From: Stenopsyche tienmushanensis
Taxonomy: Eukaryota; Arthropoda; Insecta; Trichoptera; Stenopsychidae
Direction: 5' to 3'
DNA length: 64,000 bases
NCBI GenBank assembly: GCA_008973525.1
Contig: WACJ01000181.1
Coordinates: 434,001-498,000, forward strand
A program made the position numbers and the translations under genes. The notes under the pieces were generated by a model. The model was given only the letters and a program-made list of their open reading frames with translations. It had not been told where the DNA came from and ran no database searches. This document shows, piece by piece, positions 25,101 to 36,670 of the stretch. Every line of letters begins with the position of its first letter. The stretch's first letter is position 1.

Positions 25101-28100
25101 TCGAGTAAAATCATCTTTGATAGGACTTCAGGATTAATGAGGTCCCTTCTGGATTGTTTCCCATCTTAAATTTTCATGTGATTACATTTATTATTAATAA
25201 AAATGTTAATGATCATAAATTAAACGAGTAATATTTGATAAATTCACCTGAATTCATACCGTTGCTCAACGAAGACACATATTTTAAATGGCTAAAAGCA
25301 TTGGATGTGCTATTATATTTTAAATCTTTGTATCTGCTATCCTGCAATGAAAAATTAAGATACAACAAAGTTGTTATTTGTATGATATTTTAAATTTTGA
25401 GCGTTTTAAGTCTACCAGATCGTCACATTCTTCTTGAGATCCAATCCAATAACGATTTCCCCATAAGAGTCCCGATGAAAAACTGCCAGTTGAATCTATA
25501 CCTGTAATATAATAATATAAAAAATTATTGCATTTATTGTTGTGGGAAAATCTAAGCTTTACCGTCGATTTAATTGAGATGAAGTAAGAGTGAATAATTT
25601 ATTCATAGAGTGAAAAATGTATGTAGCAGATAAAATTAAAAAAAATGTAATAGAAAAATATTTTTCAATCAACACATTCCGGTCGGGTTACGCATACGAA
25701 GGTAGTCCCAAAAGTACCCGACCTGACGTATATATGACCTACCTTATTAAGCGTAAGGTTTCAATGAAATTGTAAACATGGAAAAAATTGGTCATCCTTA
25801 ATAATACAATACTTTTATTTGAAAGCTCTCAGTATAACCAGTGGTGTAGTGCTAAATAAAAAAGTCTGGGAGCGCTGATTAATTATAATATTTTAATACA
25901 CCCTCCCCTATCCCCAATGATCCAATTTTCATACTAAGTTTCCCACAAAACGTTTTTCCAATACATATAGTTACAAAAATTATTTTGTATATTTACGTAA
26001 AAATAAATATTTATTAAAATAAAATAATATTTGCAGGTGCAATAGCGTTTACAAAAATTACCCATAATATATTACAATATAACATAAAATATTTGTAATA
26101 TTATATTTATATTACATATTTTTTTTAATTTCTATTATTATTTGGTGAAAAATTAAATCTGTAAAAAAGTAATCCACTCATTAAATTTATCTAAGAAATG
26201 AAGTGTAACAACCCTGGGGGCGCCGCCGACTTTTGGAGCCCCCTTGCTGATGATCCTCTATGATGACGGTCAGGATGTGTCGGGCTACGACAAAAGGAGA
26301 GCTCCAAGGAAGGATTAGGGATACCAATTTATAGCCTTCTATGTCACCAACTGGCGACGATCGCGAGGCACGCGGCCTCCATCCGAGGTGGCGATCTATC
26401 GCGGGAAAGCGTGACTCTAGGCCAGTCATCGATGTTTAATATGTACTTGTAATTCAGACACAATATGTATTTAAGCATTCATCTCTTCGTAAAGTAGAGT
26501 CATTCGATGAAATAGTACTTGTTATTAATCGTCTGATAGGTGCATTTTTACATGCCAAAGCGTTTGTTTGGAAGATATTTCAATCGAATGTTTGGCAATA
26601 TTTCACAGCAATAAAGTCGAATTTTTGCATCGATTCATAACCATGGATTAAGGAACAGTCAAAACAATGGACTGAAAGTGTAGAATCGGCTCCAAGGAAG
26701 GCGAAGACAGTTTCATCTGCAGGCAAGGTTTTGGCATCAGTTTATTTTGTGTTCTTCAATTATTTTATTATCTTCAAAAAGGAAAAACAATAAACGGAAA
26801 GTATTATTCGAACTTATTGCAACGTTTGAGTAATGAAATCAAGAAAAAACTGCTGCATTTGGTTAAACAAAAAGTATTGTTTCCTCAAACCAGTCAAAGC
26901 CAAGATAGACAACGCTATGCATAATCTGACTGGAATGTGTTATGATATGAATGGAAATTGAATTGAAAAGGCTTTCACGCCGTTTGGAAAATCCATTGCA
27001 AGCCTAAGTACCATATTCATACATATAATTAGATATCATATTGAAATAACCTTTGCATTCCGTTGCAAACATAGGACTTGCATGTAAAACCGGTTAAGCT
27101 CTGGAATAACTTGTACGAGGGTCAATAGCGTATGGTGATAACCGGCTTCTAATTTTATTTTACTCTTTTTCGTTCCAGGAAATGTATCCAGTTTTCAAAC
27201 GACGCTGCATTTTACGGCTTACATAATATTGCATAATGGCACTGCATCTTCTTATGCACTAATAGTGATTTACAGTAGACTTAAATAAGGAAACAAATCA
27301 TTTTTCAACATTCGAATTATTTTCACTTCAATTATGTGGGCAAATAGTGTGGTGAAAGTAGGAAAAACTCAATTTCTTACAGTGGTATTATGAAGATGGG
27401 GATTCAAAAACCGCAAATTTAATGCAATTAAAAGATTGGGTCTCGTTCGAAGAATGAAAAATGGCAAGCACCGACAATGAGCTATGGAGTCCAAGAATGT
27501 ACTTGAATATAATTTGTTGTAATTAATTTAAGTGAGTACAGCACGAAAAGAAAAGTTATACAATTTATGGTCTATTTACTTCGTTTTTCACTCTTAATTG
27601 TTCAGTTTCGAAAGATCTACATATGCATGTTTATATAAATTAAGCGTGAAATAAATAAAACAAGATGATTTCATCTCCGCTTGCTGCTCGCTTTAATTTC
27701 TTTGCACATTAAATAAATGGCGCCAAATACAGTGTGGTCCCAAAAATAACACATAACATGCAAGTGTTTCTGTTTCGGTTGTAAAAAATAAAATTAATTC
27801 AAATATTGTCGATAGAAATCAGATATCATACGAATAATACTGAAAAGAAGACACTCTACAACGATAACATTTGAAAGCTAACATATTCTCCTTAACATAA
27901 TTACATAATATGAATATTAAAATGATAACACAAATTGACTTTAATAAATATATATATCTGACACTTTTATAAAAATGTTCACCATTAGCATGTATTATTC
28001 CAATGCATATTTTGAGTATTAAACAATGACTTGCTAAATCTCTCCAATTTATTATAATTTTTAAAACAATGGATAAATCTGAAGTTTCGTGCCTTAATGG

Positions 28101-29799
28101 TAAAAAATTCCGTTATTGGCCGATTATAAATTGAAGTTGCATGATATAGCTGATACCTTAAAGATATCAGAACACAGTGTATTCACCATTTTGCATCGGC
28201 ATTTGTCCATGAGAAAGCTCTGTTCGAAATGGGTACTGCGTTTGCTCACACTCAATCAAAAACGGCAGCGCTGTTTGGGGCTGTTTCAGTACAACAAAAA
28301 TATTTTTTCACGCGGTATATGATAATGGATGAGACAAGGATCCATCACTAAACTCCAGAGTGAAATCTGTAGTCGGTTGAGTGAAAAGCAATCGGTAAAA
28401 GCCGTCCAAAATTATCAAAAACACAAATATCAGTTGATAAGATTTTGGCCTCCGTATTTTGGGATGCACGCGGTATTTTATTAATCGGTTACCTTGAGAA
28501 AGGAAGAAACATCAATAGCGATTATTATATGGCATTGTTACTGCGTTTGAAGGAAGGAATTGCGAAAAAATGACCCAAAATGAAGAAGAAAAATGTGCAT
28601 CCACCGTATTTTCCGAATCTGGCTTCTAGTGACTACTACCTGTCGTCCTAAGATTTGACTCAAATAAAGAAGTGATTGCCGAAACTGAAGCCTATTTTGA
28701 GGCCAAAGATAAATCATTCTTAAAAAAAGGAATCGAAACATTAGGAGAAGCATTGGAATGAATGTACCACACTTGAGGGGTGCTATATTGATTAATAAAA
28801 TGGTTGTTTTATTTTGTTGTTTGTATAAAAGTTGTTCTATTAGTCATTCTAAGAACTTATTGAATGATGTGGTTAGGTAAACGATTTTTCGCTTTTTAAT
28901 CGATCTCATCCCACAATAACTTAATTAGACATAAGTCTGGCAATTTTGGGGGGCAATTGACGCACGTTTCGATTTTATTCGGCTTCCATCAACTATCCAA
29001 TTTTATGTTTATGGGCCCAAAAAAGTTTATTATTTTCATTCAATTTTGCGATGAACTGAGGAGCTGTAGGATGACAGCTTATTCTGGACATATAGTACAT
29101 TTTACATATAGTTTATTCATTTAATATGGATTGATAATCGAACACTAATAGAACTATCAGATATTTGCTACAAACTACCTTACGAACTATCCGTGATTCG
29201 ATGTGTTTTTTCGTAGACAAATAAATGCTTTTCAATACCTAAATATTATTTTATCAGGGACACATATTGGTGAATCCAAAAATATCTTCACATTTTAATG
29301 GAACTTGGTGTTTCCATTTAATTTTTAAATAAATTCTTGATGAAGATCTTTGCTACGTATCTCATATTTTGGGAAATATTGATAAGAATGCCTTGTAAAA
29401 ATGTATATGATTATAAATAAGTACTTTTGGATGGATTCCATAATATAATTAGTACTATTTTAATATTCTGCATTAAATTTAAGATCGAAATAACAGATTG
29501 TACTCACTGTTGAGAGCCCACGCTCTTCCGTCGAGCATATCCTGAAAGAATACCGTTAAGTTCTTCCAGCAATAGTCCTCCAGATTGAGATGAGCACCGT
29601 TCCTCAACTTCGGCCATAAATTGGCCAACCATACAGGATCGTAAATCGTCATCAATTCGTTATAATTATTCGAAATTAGAAGTTTGGACTGCTTGTAATA
29701 GGGATCTTTGTTGTTGATCAACGCCTTTTCGGCATCGAGAAAACCGTGAATTTGCGAAAAGTTGAAGCACAGCAAACAAAACATGGTCTCGATCAACAT
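22170..29799 (-). CDS. NRF-6-like membrane acyltransferase, gene B (one-base frame break)
   Basis: A complete 14-exon model on minus: 29799-29508, 25501-25416, 25341-25248, 25164-25025, 24956-24757, 24680-23917, 23843-23750, 23675-23547, 23477-23312, 23232-23057, 22984-22855, 22781-22606, 22528-22386 and 22307-22170 (stop TGA). It encodes about 908 aa if one extra base is discounted. It opens with a signal-like segment (MLIETMFCLLCFNFS), followed by an NRF domain (DYCWKNL, DSTGSFSSGLLWGN, GVCLPKACRSHD). A membrane segment and a loop of roughly 180 residues lead to the acyltransferase block IHGMKLITILWVILVHTC, where the usual Arg is Lys. Later come NCEKYWWRN, NKPWTRIGPYMIG and FEAPVV. Exon 22781-22606 is 176 nt; its paralogue exon in gene A is 175 nt, and the frame breaks after codon 22679-22677. 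Intron 1 (4 kb) is packed with transposons. Confidence 0.88.
25672..25740. repeat. fragment of the hAT-like family
   Basis: About 25693-25735 matches the reverse complement of 16755-16805 in copy 1 (phrase TAGTCCCAAAAGTACCCGA). The piece at 25672-25700 also resembles 186-215. It lies in intron 1 of gene B. Confidence 0.5.
26187..26430. other. GC-rich island in intron 1 of gene B
   Basis: A block of about 240 bp, GC-rich against very AT-rich flanks, with an 80-codon open frame on minus (26429-26187) rich in Arg, Ser and Pro. I recognise no domain. The sharp composition change suggests an inserted fragment, perhaps the 3' end of a retroelement, but no polyA or duplication is seen. Confidence 0.35.
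26540..26920 (+). mobile_element. mariner transposase relic
   Basis: The + strand reads broken mariner transposase: AKAFVWKIFQ, then SSAGKVLASVYF and KTINGKYYSNLLQRLSNEIK, then VKQKVLFPQ near the second catalytic block, where the expected HQD is lost. Several frame changes. No inverted ends were found. It is in intron 1 of gene B. Confidence 0.7.
28060..28872 (+). mobile_element. mariner relic, same family as 12774-13527
   Basis: The right end (about 28845-28872) matches the family's inverted end CATTCAATAAGTTCTTAG. The interior gives an HTH-linker region (HDIADTLKISEHSV, MRKLCSKWVLRLLT), MDETRIHH with the first catalytic Asp, and GYLEKGRNINSDYYMALL. It then jumps from KMKKKNV straight to HPPYFPNLASSDYY, so the second catalytic Asp has been deleted. 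In intron 1 of gene B. Confidence 0.75.
29207..29312 (-). repeat. dispersed repeat shared with 41825-41910
   Basis: Its reverse complement matches 41825-41910, with phrases AAGTTCCATTAAA, GGATTCACCAATATGTGTCC and CTACGAAAAAACA in the same order. The other copy sits directly upstream of the GC-rich dehydrogenase gene. No coding content. Confidence 0.65.
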
Positions 29800-30175
29800 A
29801 TTTATAAATGTAAGAATGCATAAATTGTTTTAGAAATATGCTAAAATGCCTCGAAGCACTCAGTACTAGAGATCGTCTAGCAGTAACGGTTAGAAGTTAA
29901 CTAAGTGAAAACGATAGCTTCCACTTCATATATAGTACATGTAAAATCTTTCATTTCGACAAACAGGCATAGAAAGTATTAGTACCGTATTATTAAGTTT
30001 TTATCCTAACACTTGGCAGTAATACTGATTAACTTATGTCATTTATTTTGCACGCAAATTACAGAGAATTCATTTTGCATGCAAAGGAAAAGAGGTGATT
30101 AAGTGAGATCCTTAAAATCGTTACAGATGAAAATTCGGAATTTCAATTATTCAAAGTTCTTTGCAATATTTTATA

Positions 30176-30690
30176 AGGTCTTTCAATAGGGACGCTCAAA
30201 AATTGTTAGATTATAGTGCCCATGCTGTCAAATCAACATCTATCAAAATAATTTCGAATTGTTCAGTATTATATGGCAAATTATTATGGAAGGTTATAAC
30301 GTTGAACAGCGTGTGCAAATTATTAAATTTTATTTTCAAAATCAGTGCTCTGTTCGAAAAACGTTCTGCATTATTTTTATCCTTGCCATAACCGTCATAC
30401 CGAGTCGACTATTCAACATTTGGTGGCCAAATTCGAGTCAATCGGTTCGATAAATAATCAGCCAACACCTGTTCGTCATCGAAACGCAAGGTCTGCTGAA
30501 AACATCGCTGCTGTTCGTGAGAGTGTACGGGAAAACCCGAGGCAGTCAATTACTCGTCGTTCATAAGTTCGCTGATTGAACTCCAATTTCGTCTAAAAAA
30601 ATCACGGGCTGTGGTTGAATATCGCCTAAATATAAATAAAAAGTTCCGAAACTAAGACGAGGGACTTCAAGGGTTCGAAGAGTTTAGGTA
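30176..30690 (+). mobile_element. Tc1/mariner-superfamily transposase relic
   Basis: The left edge CTTTCAATAGGGACGCTC matches the relic at 7167. The + strand gives the DNA-binding half: VEQRVQIIKFYFQNQCSVRK, then STIQHLVAKFESIGSI and ENIAAVRESVRENPRQSITR, in two frames. The catalytic half is missing. It lies just upstream of gene B's first exon (on the opposite strand). Confidence 0.7.
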
Positions 30691-30699
30691 TAAGTACGC

Positions 30700-31679
30700 A
30701 ATAAAATAAAGACAACAATATTTTCGACCGATTTTAAAATTTAAACAACCCACCCAATCAGTCTTCTTCGTACTACTTTGTTTTGTAATAAAAGTTTGTA
30801 ATCGCTCTGTAGACATGTTCGGGAATGGCATTCGATAGCGAGGCGTTCATTTATCATGTCAGCGGTCCGAAAAGCGGACCGATTGGATACACACACCTTG
30901 TTGTGGCCACTCCGTCCTCTTTTAGGGTTTTTTGCGGCATTTTCGGGAATTAATGCTTATCCAGGGTATTTAATGATCTATATAATCACGAAAACCTTTT
31001 AGATTTAAGTTACAAAATCTAGCTAGTTTCTCCCCCGCGCTCAGAATACATGTGGCCACTTGAAGTTGGGAATACGCTTGCCATTGTGGACATGGACATT
31101 AAATTCAGGTTTTATTTTTCTTAAGCGAGTCGACATGGTCCCGAATAGCGGGATAAAAAGACAGATCCGGTCATTGGAGGGTCTCCATCTTCCTGTCTCA
31201 GATGTGACATGATGGACCCATATTTCATCTTGAATTGATGCAAAAATTCGACCTTATTACTGTGAAACATTGCCAAATACTCGATTGAAATATTATAACA
31301 ACGCTGCGTTTGTTTCATTGTGAGCAAACGCGGTACCCATCTTGCGCACAGCTTTCTCATGTCCAAATTTCAAGTCAATATGCGATGTATAGCATTTCTT
31401 GAAGACTATTAATGGCTCCCAAACAAATACTAAACAACATAGCGTCTTCAAATTTAAACCTTAAGCTTTATAGGGTAGATACTTTCAATCATAGTATTTT
31501 TTCAAAACAATATCCGCCATCAATATGTTAGGTCGGATATTTTTTTAAAATATACATTATAATAATATATTGCATTAATAATAGTTATTTAACTTTTTTA
31601 AAAAAATTGGATTTCCGGGGGGGGGGGAGCGTAAGTTAGACACTTTCCATGGGCACTTCAGACTCTCATTACGGCTCTG
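30700..31679. mobile_element. hAT-like non-autonomous element, copy 2 (left-truncated)
   Basis: From AATAAAGACAACAATATT on, it follows the order of copy 1 (15850-16949): the GGTCCG..CGGACC palindrome, the Pro-rich middle, then a minus-strand mariner segment at 31195-31410 (MDMRKLCARWVPRLLT) and the right end ATTACGGCTCTG. The left inverted end is missing. A G run of ten or more lies at 31616-31627. Confidence 0.65.
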
Positions 31680-32097
31680 GTTACAAGATACAAGATAAAG
31701 CTCATTATAAAATATAACCAGTGTCCTTTCTTTTTCAGTATTGATTTCAAGTTGTTAGTCATCGTCTGGATTATGACATTGAGTTTCGAATACTTGTGGG
31801 TACAGAAATCTCGATATGAGAGCATCTTTGGATGATACCCTTATGTGTAAATTAGGGGATTATTTTGGATTCCAAGAATGCGATTGTTGGCAGATCCACT
31901 GTGAGCTGTCGTTTATCTTAGATCGATAAGCTTGGATGATTGCTCTGTGATTGATCAAACTAACAAAAACGCAGCGGAGATGAGCTAGACGGCAGCCGCA
32001 GCATCTCTTTTTCTAGAAATTAGATTTAAAAAAATAAAAGCTTGTGACATAATTTCTATACTAAAATAAACAAAAGCGTAAAATACGTCGGCATATT

Positions 32098-32250
32098 TTT
32101 ATTGCGATACAATATTTTTAATAACAATCATATTTCTTCATTATCCGCATCCATTATTCGTAGTCGTAATACATTTTGCAGTTGTTTCGGATACGGTTCG
32201 CCTAAAATGTTCGCTGATGTGTGCGACACAGCAATGAACTGTGATCACCA
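32098..32250 (-). other. possible 3' terminal exon of an unidentified minus-strand gene
   Basis: On minus, after an acceptor-like CAG, an open stretch reads FIAVSHTSANILGEPYP then KQLQNVLRLRIMDADNEEI and a stop at about 32130, followed by AATAAA (32103-32098). The text looks protein-like and the polyadenylation signal is well placed. No upstream exon joins it in a clean phase; the unknown gene at 32760-33903 is a candidate partner but ends in its own stop. Family not recognised. Confidence 0.35.
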
Positions 32251-32757
32251 CCGCTGCAAAGAAAATATTTGATTAAGGTCGCAAATCACCTTACTATATT
32301 TAATATCAACATTTCATATACTTACGCGTTTATTTAGCTCCATAAGATGAATTAAATTTTATTTTATTTTACTACTGGGTTTTTCGCCTAAGAATACTTG
32401 TTATATTTTAGAGATAAGTAGATAAACATATTTTTAAATCCAAGCAGCAACTCTTTTATATTTGGGGAAACTTTTTACTATTTATTACTTGTATGGCAAT
32501 CTTGGAAACAGGTAGTTGGATTAAGCACATTAAAACAAGTCTTTTTGTAACAAGGGTTACACTATATGTACATGCTTTTTATCGACAAAAAATCTTTCCA
32601 AAATCATGGAAAATCGGGTATTTTTAATGCCCTCATAATTGCCAAATCCTTTTAAGTTAAAATTGAAAATTAAAGCCTTCCTAGTCTTATGAATGAAAGA
32701 CAAGTTATATAAACTTAGAAGTTTTCAATTCTGCGGCAAAAATAGTCATCTTGATGC

Positions 32758-33903
32758 TTTCAACATTTTTTTAAATAGTCAGTCAACGCAAAAGATCTTC
32801 CCATAGCCTTGTTAGTTATTGAGTTTTCTTTAAAATGGGTATTAATTGTGACATGTGCCTGATTGATAGTATTATAATATCCCATAGATTCTTCCATAAT
32901 TTGGACAGCATTATTTGTGTAATGTTTGCGTTTCCCAATTAGATACATATCATCAAATCCTGCCATATTCAATACATTTTTAGCTATGCTACAAGCATAT
33001 AATTGTGTAATTCTCATGATTCTAATAAAAAGATAATTCTTCTTTCTCGAATAATCCTTTTTTCTTGATGATATTTCAGTAAAGTCTTTACAATATTTCT
33101 GCTGAATGTTATTTAATATTTTTAGTTTAATCTGCTGTTTGTCTAATCCATACAATGAAATCTAACATAGATCTAGTTTTGCAATTGTATATAATGAAAG
33201 GTTTTCATCAATGCAAAGTCTATAGGGATAGAAATAAATTTTAATTGAAAACTTTTCTTGCACAAATTCTGTAAATCTCTCATTTTGAATTAACAATTCT
33301 CCGGAACTTGTTCATAATTTTTAGAAGATTCAATTGAAATTTTCATTAGCATTTAAAACTTGTTATGCGACATTGCATCTGAAAAAAATAGAAAGCAAAA
33401 AAATATTAACATGTTGATATTCTCAGAAATCCAAGTAAACAGATAGGAAAAGAGTTAAAAACATACAAACCTCATCTTTATCACCATCAATCATTTGATT
33501 CAACGGTTTATTTTTTTCCATTTCAATTAAATCCTTCAAAAATGTATACAATCGATTTACATTTGTGACTAAATAAAACTTCGTCTCCCATTTATATTCC
33601 AAAATTATCCTTTCCACTTTCATTATCTTTATAAAATTTGCTCCTGAATTGGCAGGGTAATGTTTTGATACCAGGGGGATAAATTTGTAACATTTCCTTA
33701 TACGTTTAAATAAGTTCTTTCGATAAATATGTTATTTCAGATTATTTTGTAAGAAAACCTCACAAACGCTGTTCATCGGATAATTCTTCCGCACTGTCAA
33801 TATTCGCATTTGTATCAAAATCTTCGTTGTCATCTTCGGACTCCAGCGTCGAAAACAATGTATCGTCTATTTCTAGAGAATACGTAGGATGTTTTGCTTC
33901 CAT
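32758..33903 (-). pseudogene. unidentified multi-exon gene, probably broken
   Basis: The start ATG is at 33903. Exon 33903-33768 (MEAKHPTYSLEIDDTLFSTL, then an acidic stretch) joins in phase to 33643-33471 (KVERIILEYKWETKFYLV). An acceptor at 33379 opens a stretch in which the frame must change at least twice: NYEQVPEN, then NERFTEFVQEKFSIKIYFYP. That last frame meets one in-frame TAG at about 33167 before running into 33155-32758 (GLDKQQIKLKILNNIQQ to a stop). Splice signals and acidic N-terminus look genuine. I do not recognise the family. Either unsequenced indels or real decay explains the shifts. Confidence 0.5.
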
Positions 33904-34782
33904 TTTGACAGTACGAAACTAAATAGAAATGAACATTAAATTTAAACTACAATATTTACATATAAATTAACAAAATCCCGACTACAGGCACATTAGTCGA
34001 GATACAGCAGTCAAAAATATGGGCTTATAAGGATAATGGTCATGTCATTAAATATTTACCAATATTATTGTTTGCTATCAAGAATTCTGATCAATTTCTA
34101 ATTGCAAATACGAATAGATCTCGGACTTTAAGTCCACATAATAAAAACATGATAAATATTAAGCTTTTATATTATTATTACCTGCTCATAAGAATACTTG
34201 GCTGTAACGATTTTGACAACTAAGCATGGATGACAATAGAACAATACGCCCACAAAAAAGCGCCGGCAAGGTTAAATACATATTTGGCCAAAATATTGAC
34301 ATAACGCGACCATAATAATAAACGTCAAAATCATAAATCATAGATGTTTATTGTCAAAATATACACTTATCTTTTGCATTTAATTTTGTAATTAAATTGA
34401 GGATTCATTGATTCACTTAAATTTAGCATTTTTTAAAAAAATATTTATCATTTTTTTCATATAACAAAAAATAAATCGAAGAATATTGATGTTTAAAATA
34501 AATACATGAATATTTAATCTATGTGTTTATTGCTTTTAAGATTTTCAACATATAACTTAATTTAACTTGTTAATTTCAAAATATCATCGATTTCAATTTT
34601 TAGTTTTTTTTTTCTTGTAAATTAAATACCAATTAAATATATTTTAATCGTATTGGGCCATTCAATTTAAATTAATTGCTTTCATATTTCATATAAAATT
34701 TCCAATTGAAGCTAAATATATATGCATTCATTTGTTTCAATTCATATTAATTCAAATAAATAAATATTTCTCATTTGTAAAA
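33904..34782. promoter_or_regulatory. divergent upstream region, no motif supported
   Basis: The space between the start of the unknown minus-strand gene and the start of the AT-rich dehydrogenase. Very AT-rich. It must hold the promoter of the + gene if that gene is expressed, but no TATA, Inr or DRE motif stands out. Confidence 0.35.
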
Positions 34783-36483
34783 ATGTACCGTTGTCTAAAT
34801 AAAAGATCTTTTTCTAATTTATATAACGTAACACAAATTTCCCCCAAACAGTTTGTAAATGAACCAATTTTATCATATAAACAAGGATCGAACGAACGAA
34901 ACACTCTTCAAGAGGAGCTCGATAAGTTTTCCCGGGAAGAGTTGGACATACCGATTGTAATTGGCAGTGAAGAGATCAAAACTAATTCTATTCAATATCA
35001 AAAAATGCCTTTCAATCACAAATTTAACGTTGCAAAATTTTATCACGCAGATAGTTCAACAATTGAAAAGGCTATTGACGTCGCGTTGAAAAATAGAAAA
35101 CGTTGGGAACAAACAGATTGGAGTGAGAAAATTAAGATATTTGAAAAAGCCGGTGATTTAATAGCAGGTCCTTATCGACAAAAGCTTAACGCTGCTACTA
35201 TGCTAGGACAAGCTAAAACAATTATGCAAGCAGAAATTGATGCAGCTTGTGAATTACCAGATTTCATCAGATCAAATGTCTTTTTTCTATCGCAATTGCT
35301 TCAATATCAACCGATATCACCGGATCCAGATAAATACAAAAATTACAACAGATACCGAGGCTGTGAGGGATTCTGGGCTGCCATTAGTCCGTTCAATTTC
35401 ACTGCAATCGGAGGAAATTTGGCATGTTCTCCAATAATCATGGGAAATACTGTACTATGGAAGCCTTCGTGTAATGCAATTTTGTCCAGTTGGATCGTAT
35501 TTGAAGCATTTCGTGAAGCAGGTTTACCGCCCGGGGTGCTAAATTTTATTCCAGCCGATGGAAAAGTCTTCGGAGACACGATAACAAAATCAATTGATTT
35601 AGCTGGAATCAATTACACCGGATCGGTTGACGTATTTAATAAACTATGGCAGCAAGTGGCTGAAAATATAAATGTTTACAAATCATATCCTAGATTAATA
35701 GGAGAATTGGGTGGGAAGAATTATCATTTTGTTCATCCGTCAGCAAATCCCAAGCACGTTATCAATTCTACTATTCGGTCAGCTTTTGAATACTCGGGAC
35801 AAAAGTGTTCAGCGTGTTCCATATTGTATTTACCGTCGTCGATGTATGAAAAGATTAAAGTGGATCTAGTCGAGGCGGCTGAATTGATTGCTGTTTGCCA
35901 TCCAATTAAATTTAATGCGTTCATGTCTGCCGTGATTAATAAACGTGCATTTGACAAGATCAAAAGTATAATGGACTATGTAGCCACTTGTGACGATTTA
36001 GTTTTATTAACCGGCGGGTCTTACGACGACAGTATCGGGTATTATATTGAGCCGACGATTATTTTATGTAAAGATCACAACAACCGGTTGATAAAGGAAG
36101 AAATTTTTGGACCGATTTTGCTCGTTTATGTATACAAAGATGATGAAATTGAAGATATGATGAAAGTCATAGAAGAAGAATCAACGTATGCTCTGTGTGG
36201 AGCTGTATTCGGTCAAGATAGAGAATTTTTAGCAAAAGCTTTGGACACGTTTAAGATGTCTGCTGGTAATCTGTACATAAATGATAAATCAACGGGTTCC
36301 CTAGTGGGACAGCAGCCTTTTGGTGGTGCGAGACGTTCGGGTACTAATGAAAAAGTAGGAGGACCATATTATTTGCTACGCTTTACAAATCCGCAAACGA
36401 TCAAAGAAAACTTTGTTGAATTAGATGATTACAACTATCCGCATCTGGAATGTAAACCTTGCTCGGAGTCTAAAAATGAATGA
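34783..36483 (+). CDS. delta-1-pyrroline-5-carboxylate dehydrogenase, AT-rich intronless copy
   Basis: An ALDH4-family enzyme that oxidises P5C/glutamate semialdehyde to glutamate with NAD+ in the mitochondrial matrix, the last step of proline and ornithine breakdown. A single open exon of 566 aa, close to the 563 aa of human ALDH4A1. ATG 34783 is chosen because upstream in-frame codons lack ATG. The N-terminus (MYRCLNKRSF, basic, no acidic residues) fits a mitochondrial presequence. Visible landmarks are SPFNFTAIGGNL, GSVDVFNKLW for the cofactor fold, general-base Glu308 in GELGGKN, nucleophile Cys342 in SGQKCSACS, and EEIFGP and QQPFGGAR near the end. The segment after Cys342 (ELIAVCHPIKFNAF) departs from the usual VGDP..DF, and the tail has an extra CKPCSESKNE. 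Lack of introns suggests a retrocopy origin. A polyA signal AATAAA is at 36665-36670. Confidence 0.92.
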   Translation: MYRCLNKRSFSNLYNVTQISPKQFVNEPILSYKQGSNERNTLQEELDKFSREELDIPIVIGSEEIKTNSIQYQKMPFNHKFNVAKFYHADSSTIEKAIDVALKNRKRWEQTDWSEKIKIFEKAGDLIAGPYRQKLNAATMLGQAKTIMQAEIDAACELPDFIRSNVFFLSQLLQYQPISPDPDKYKNYNRYRGCEGFWAAISPFNFTAIGGNLACSPIIMGNTVLWKPSCNAILSSWIVFEAFREAGLPPGVLNFIPADGKVFGDTITKSIDLAGINYTGSVDVFNKLWQQVAENINVYKSYPRLIGELGGKNYHFVHPSANPKHVINSTIRSAFEYSGQKCSACSILYLPSSMYEKIKVDLVEAAELIAVCHPIKFNAFMSAVINKRAFDKIKSIMDYVATCDDLVLLTGGSYDDSIGYYIEPTIILCKDHNNRLIKEEIFGPILLVYVYKDDEIEDMMKVIEEESTYALCGAVFGQDREFLAKALDTFKMSAGNLYINDKSTGSLVGQQPFGGARRSGTNEKVGGPYYLLRFTNPQTIKENFVELDDYNYPHLECKPCSESKNE

Positions 36484-36664
36484 TAATTTAAACTTATTTT
36501 TATAACTTGTATGCTTATCTTCAATATTAATTGTTTAACTTTTTTCAGGCATACTTAAATAATTAATAACTGTACATTATGACTTATTATATTTAATATG
36601 GTGAATCAATACATAAGTGGTTTTCGAAAACATTAATTATAAAATTAAATATTACTATCTTTTA

Positions 36665-36670
36665 AATAAA
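36665..36670 (+). terminator. polyadenylation signal of the AT-rich dehydrogenase
   Basis: AATAAA about 180 bp after the stop codon; the first canonical signal downstream. Confidence 0.5.
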
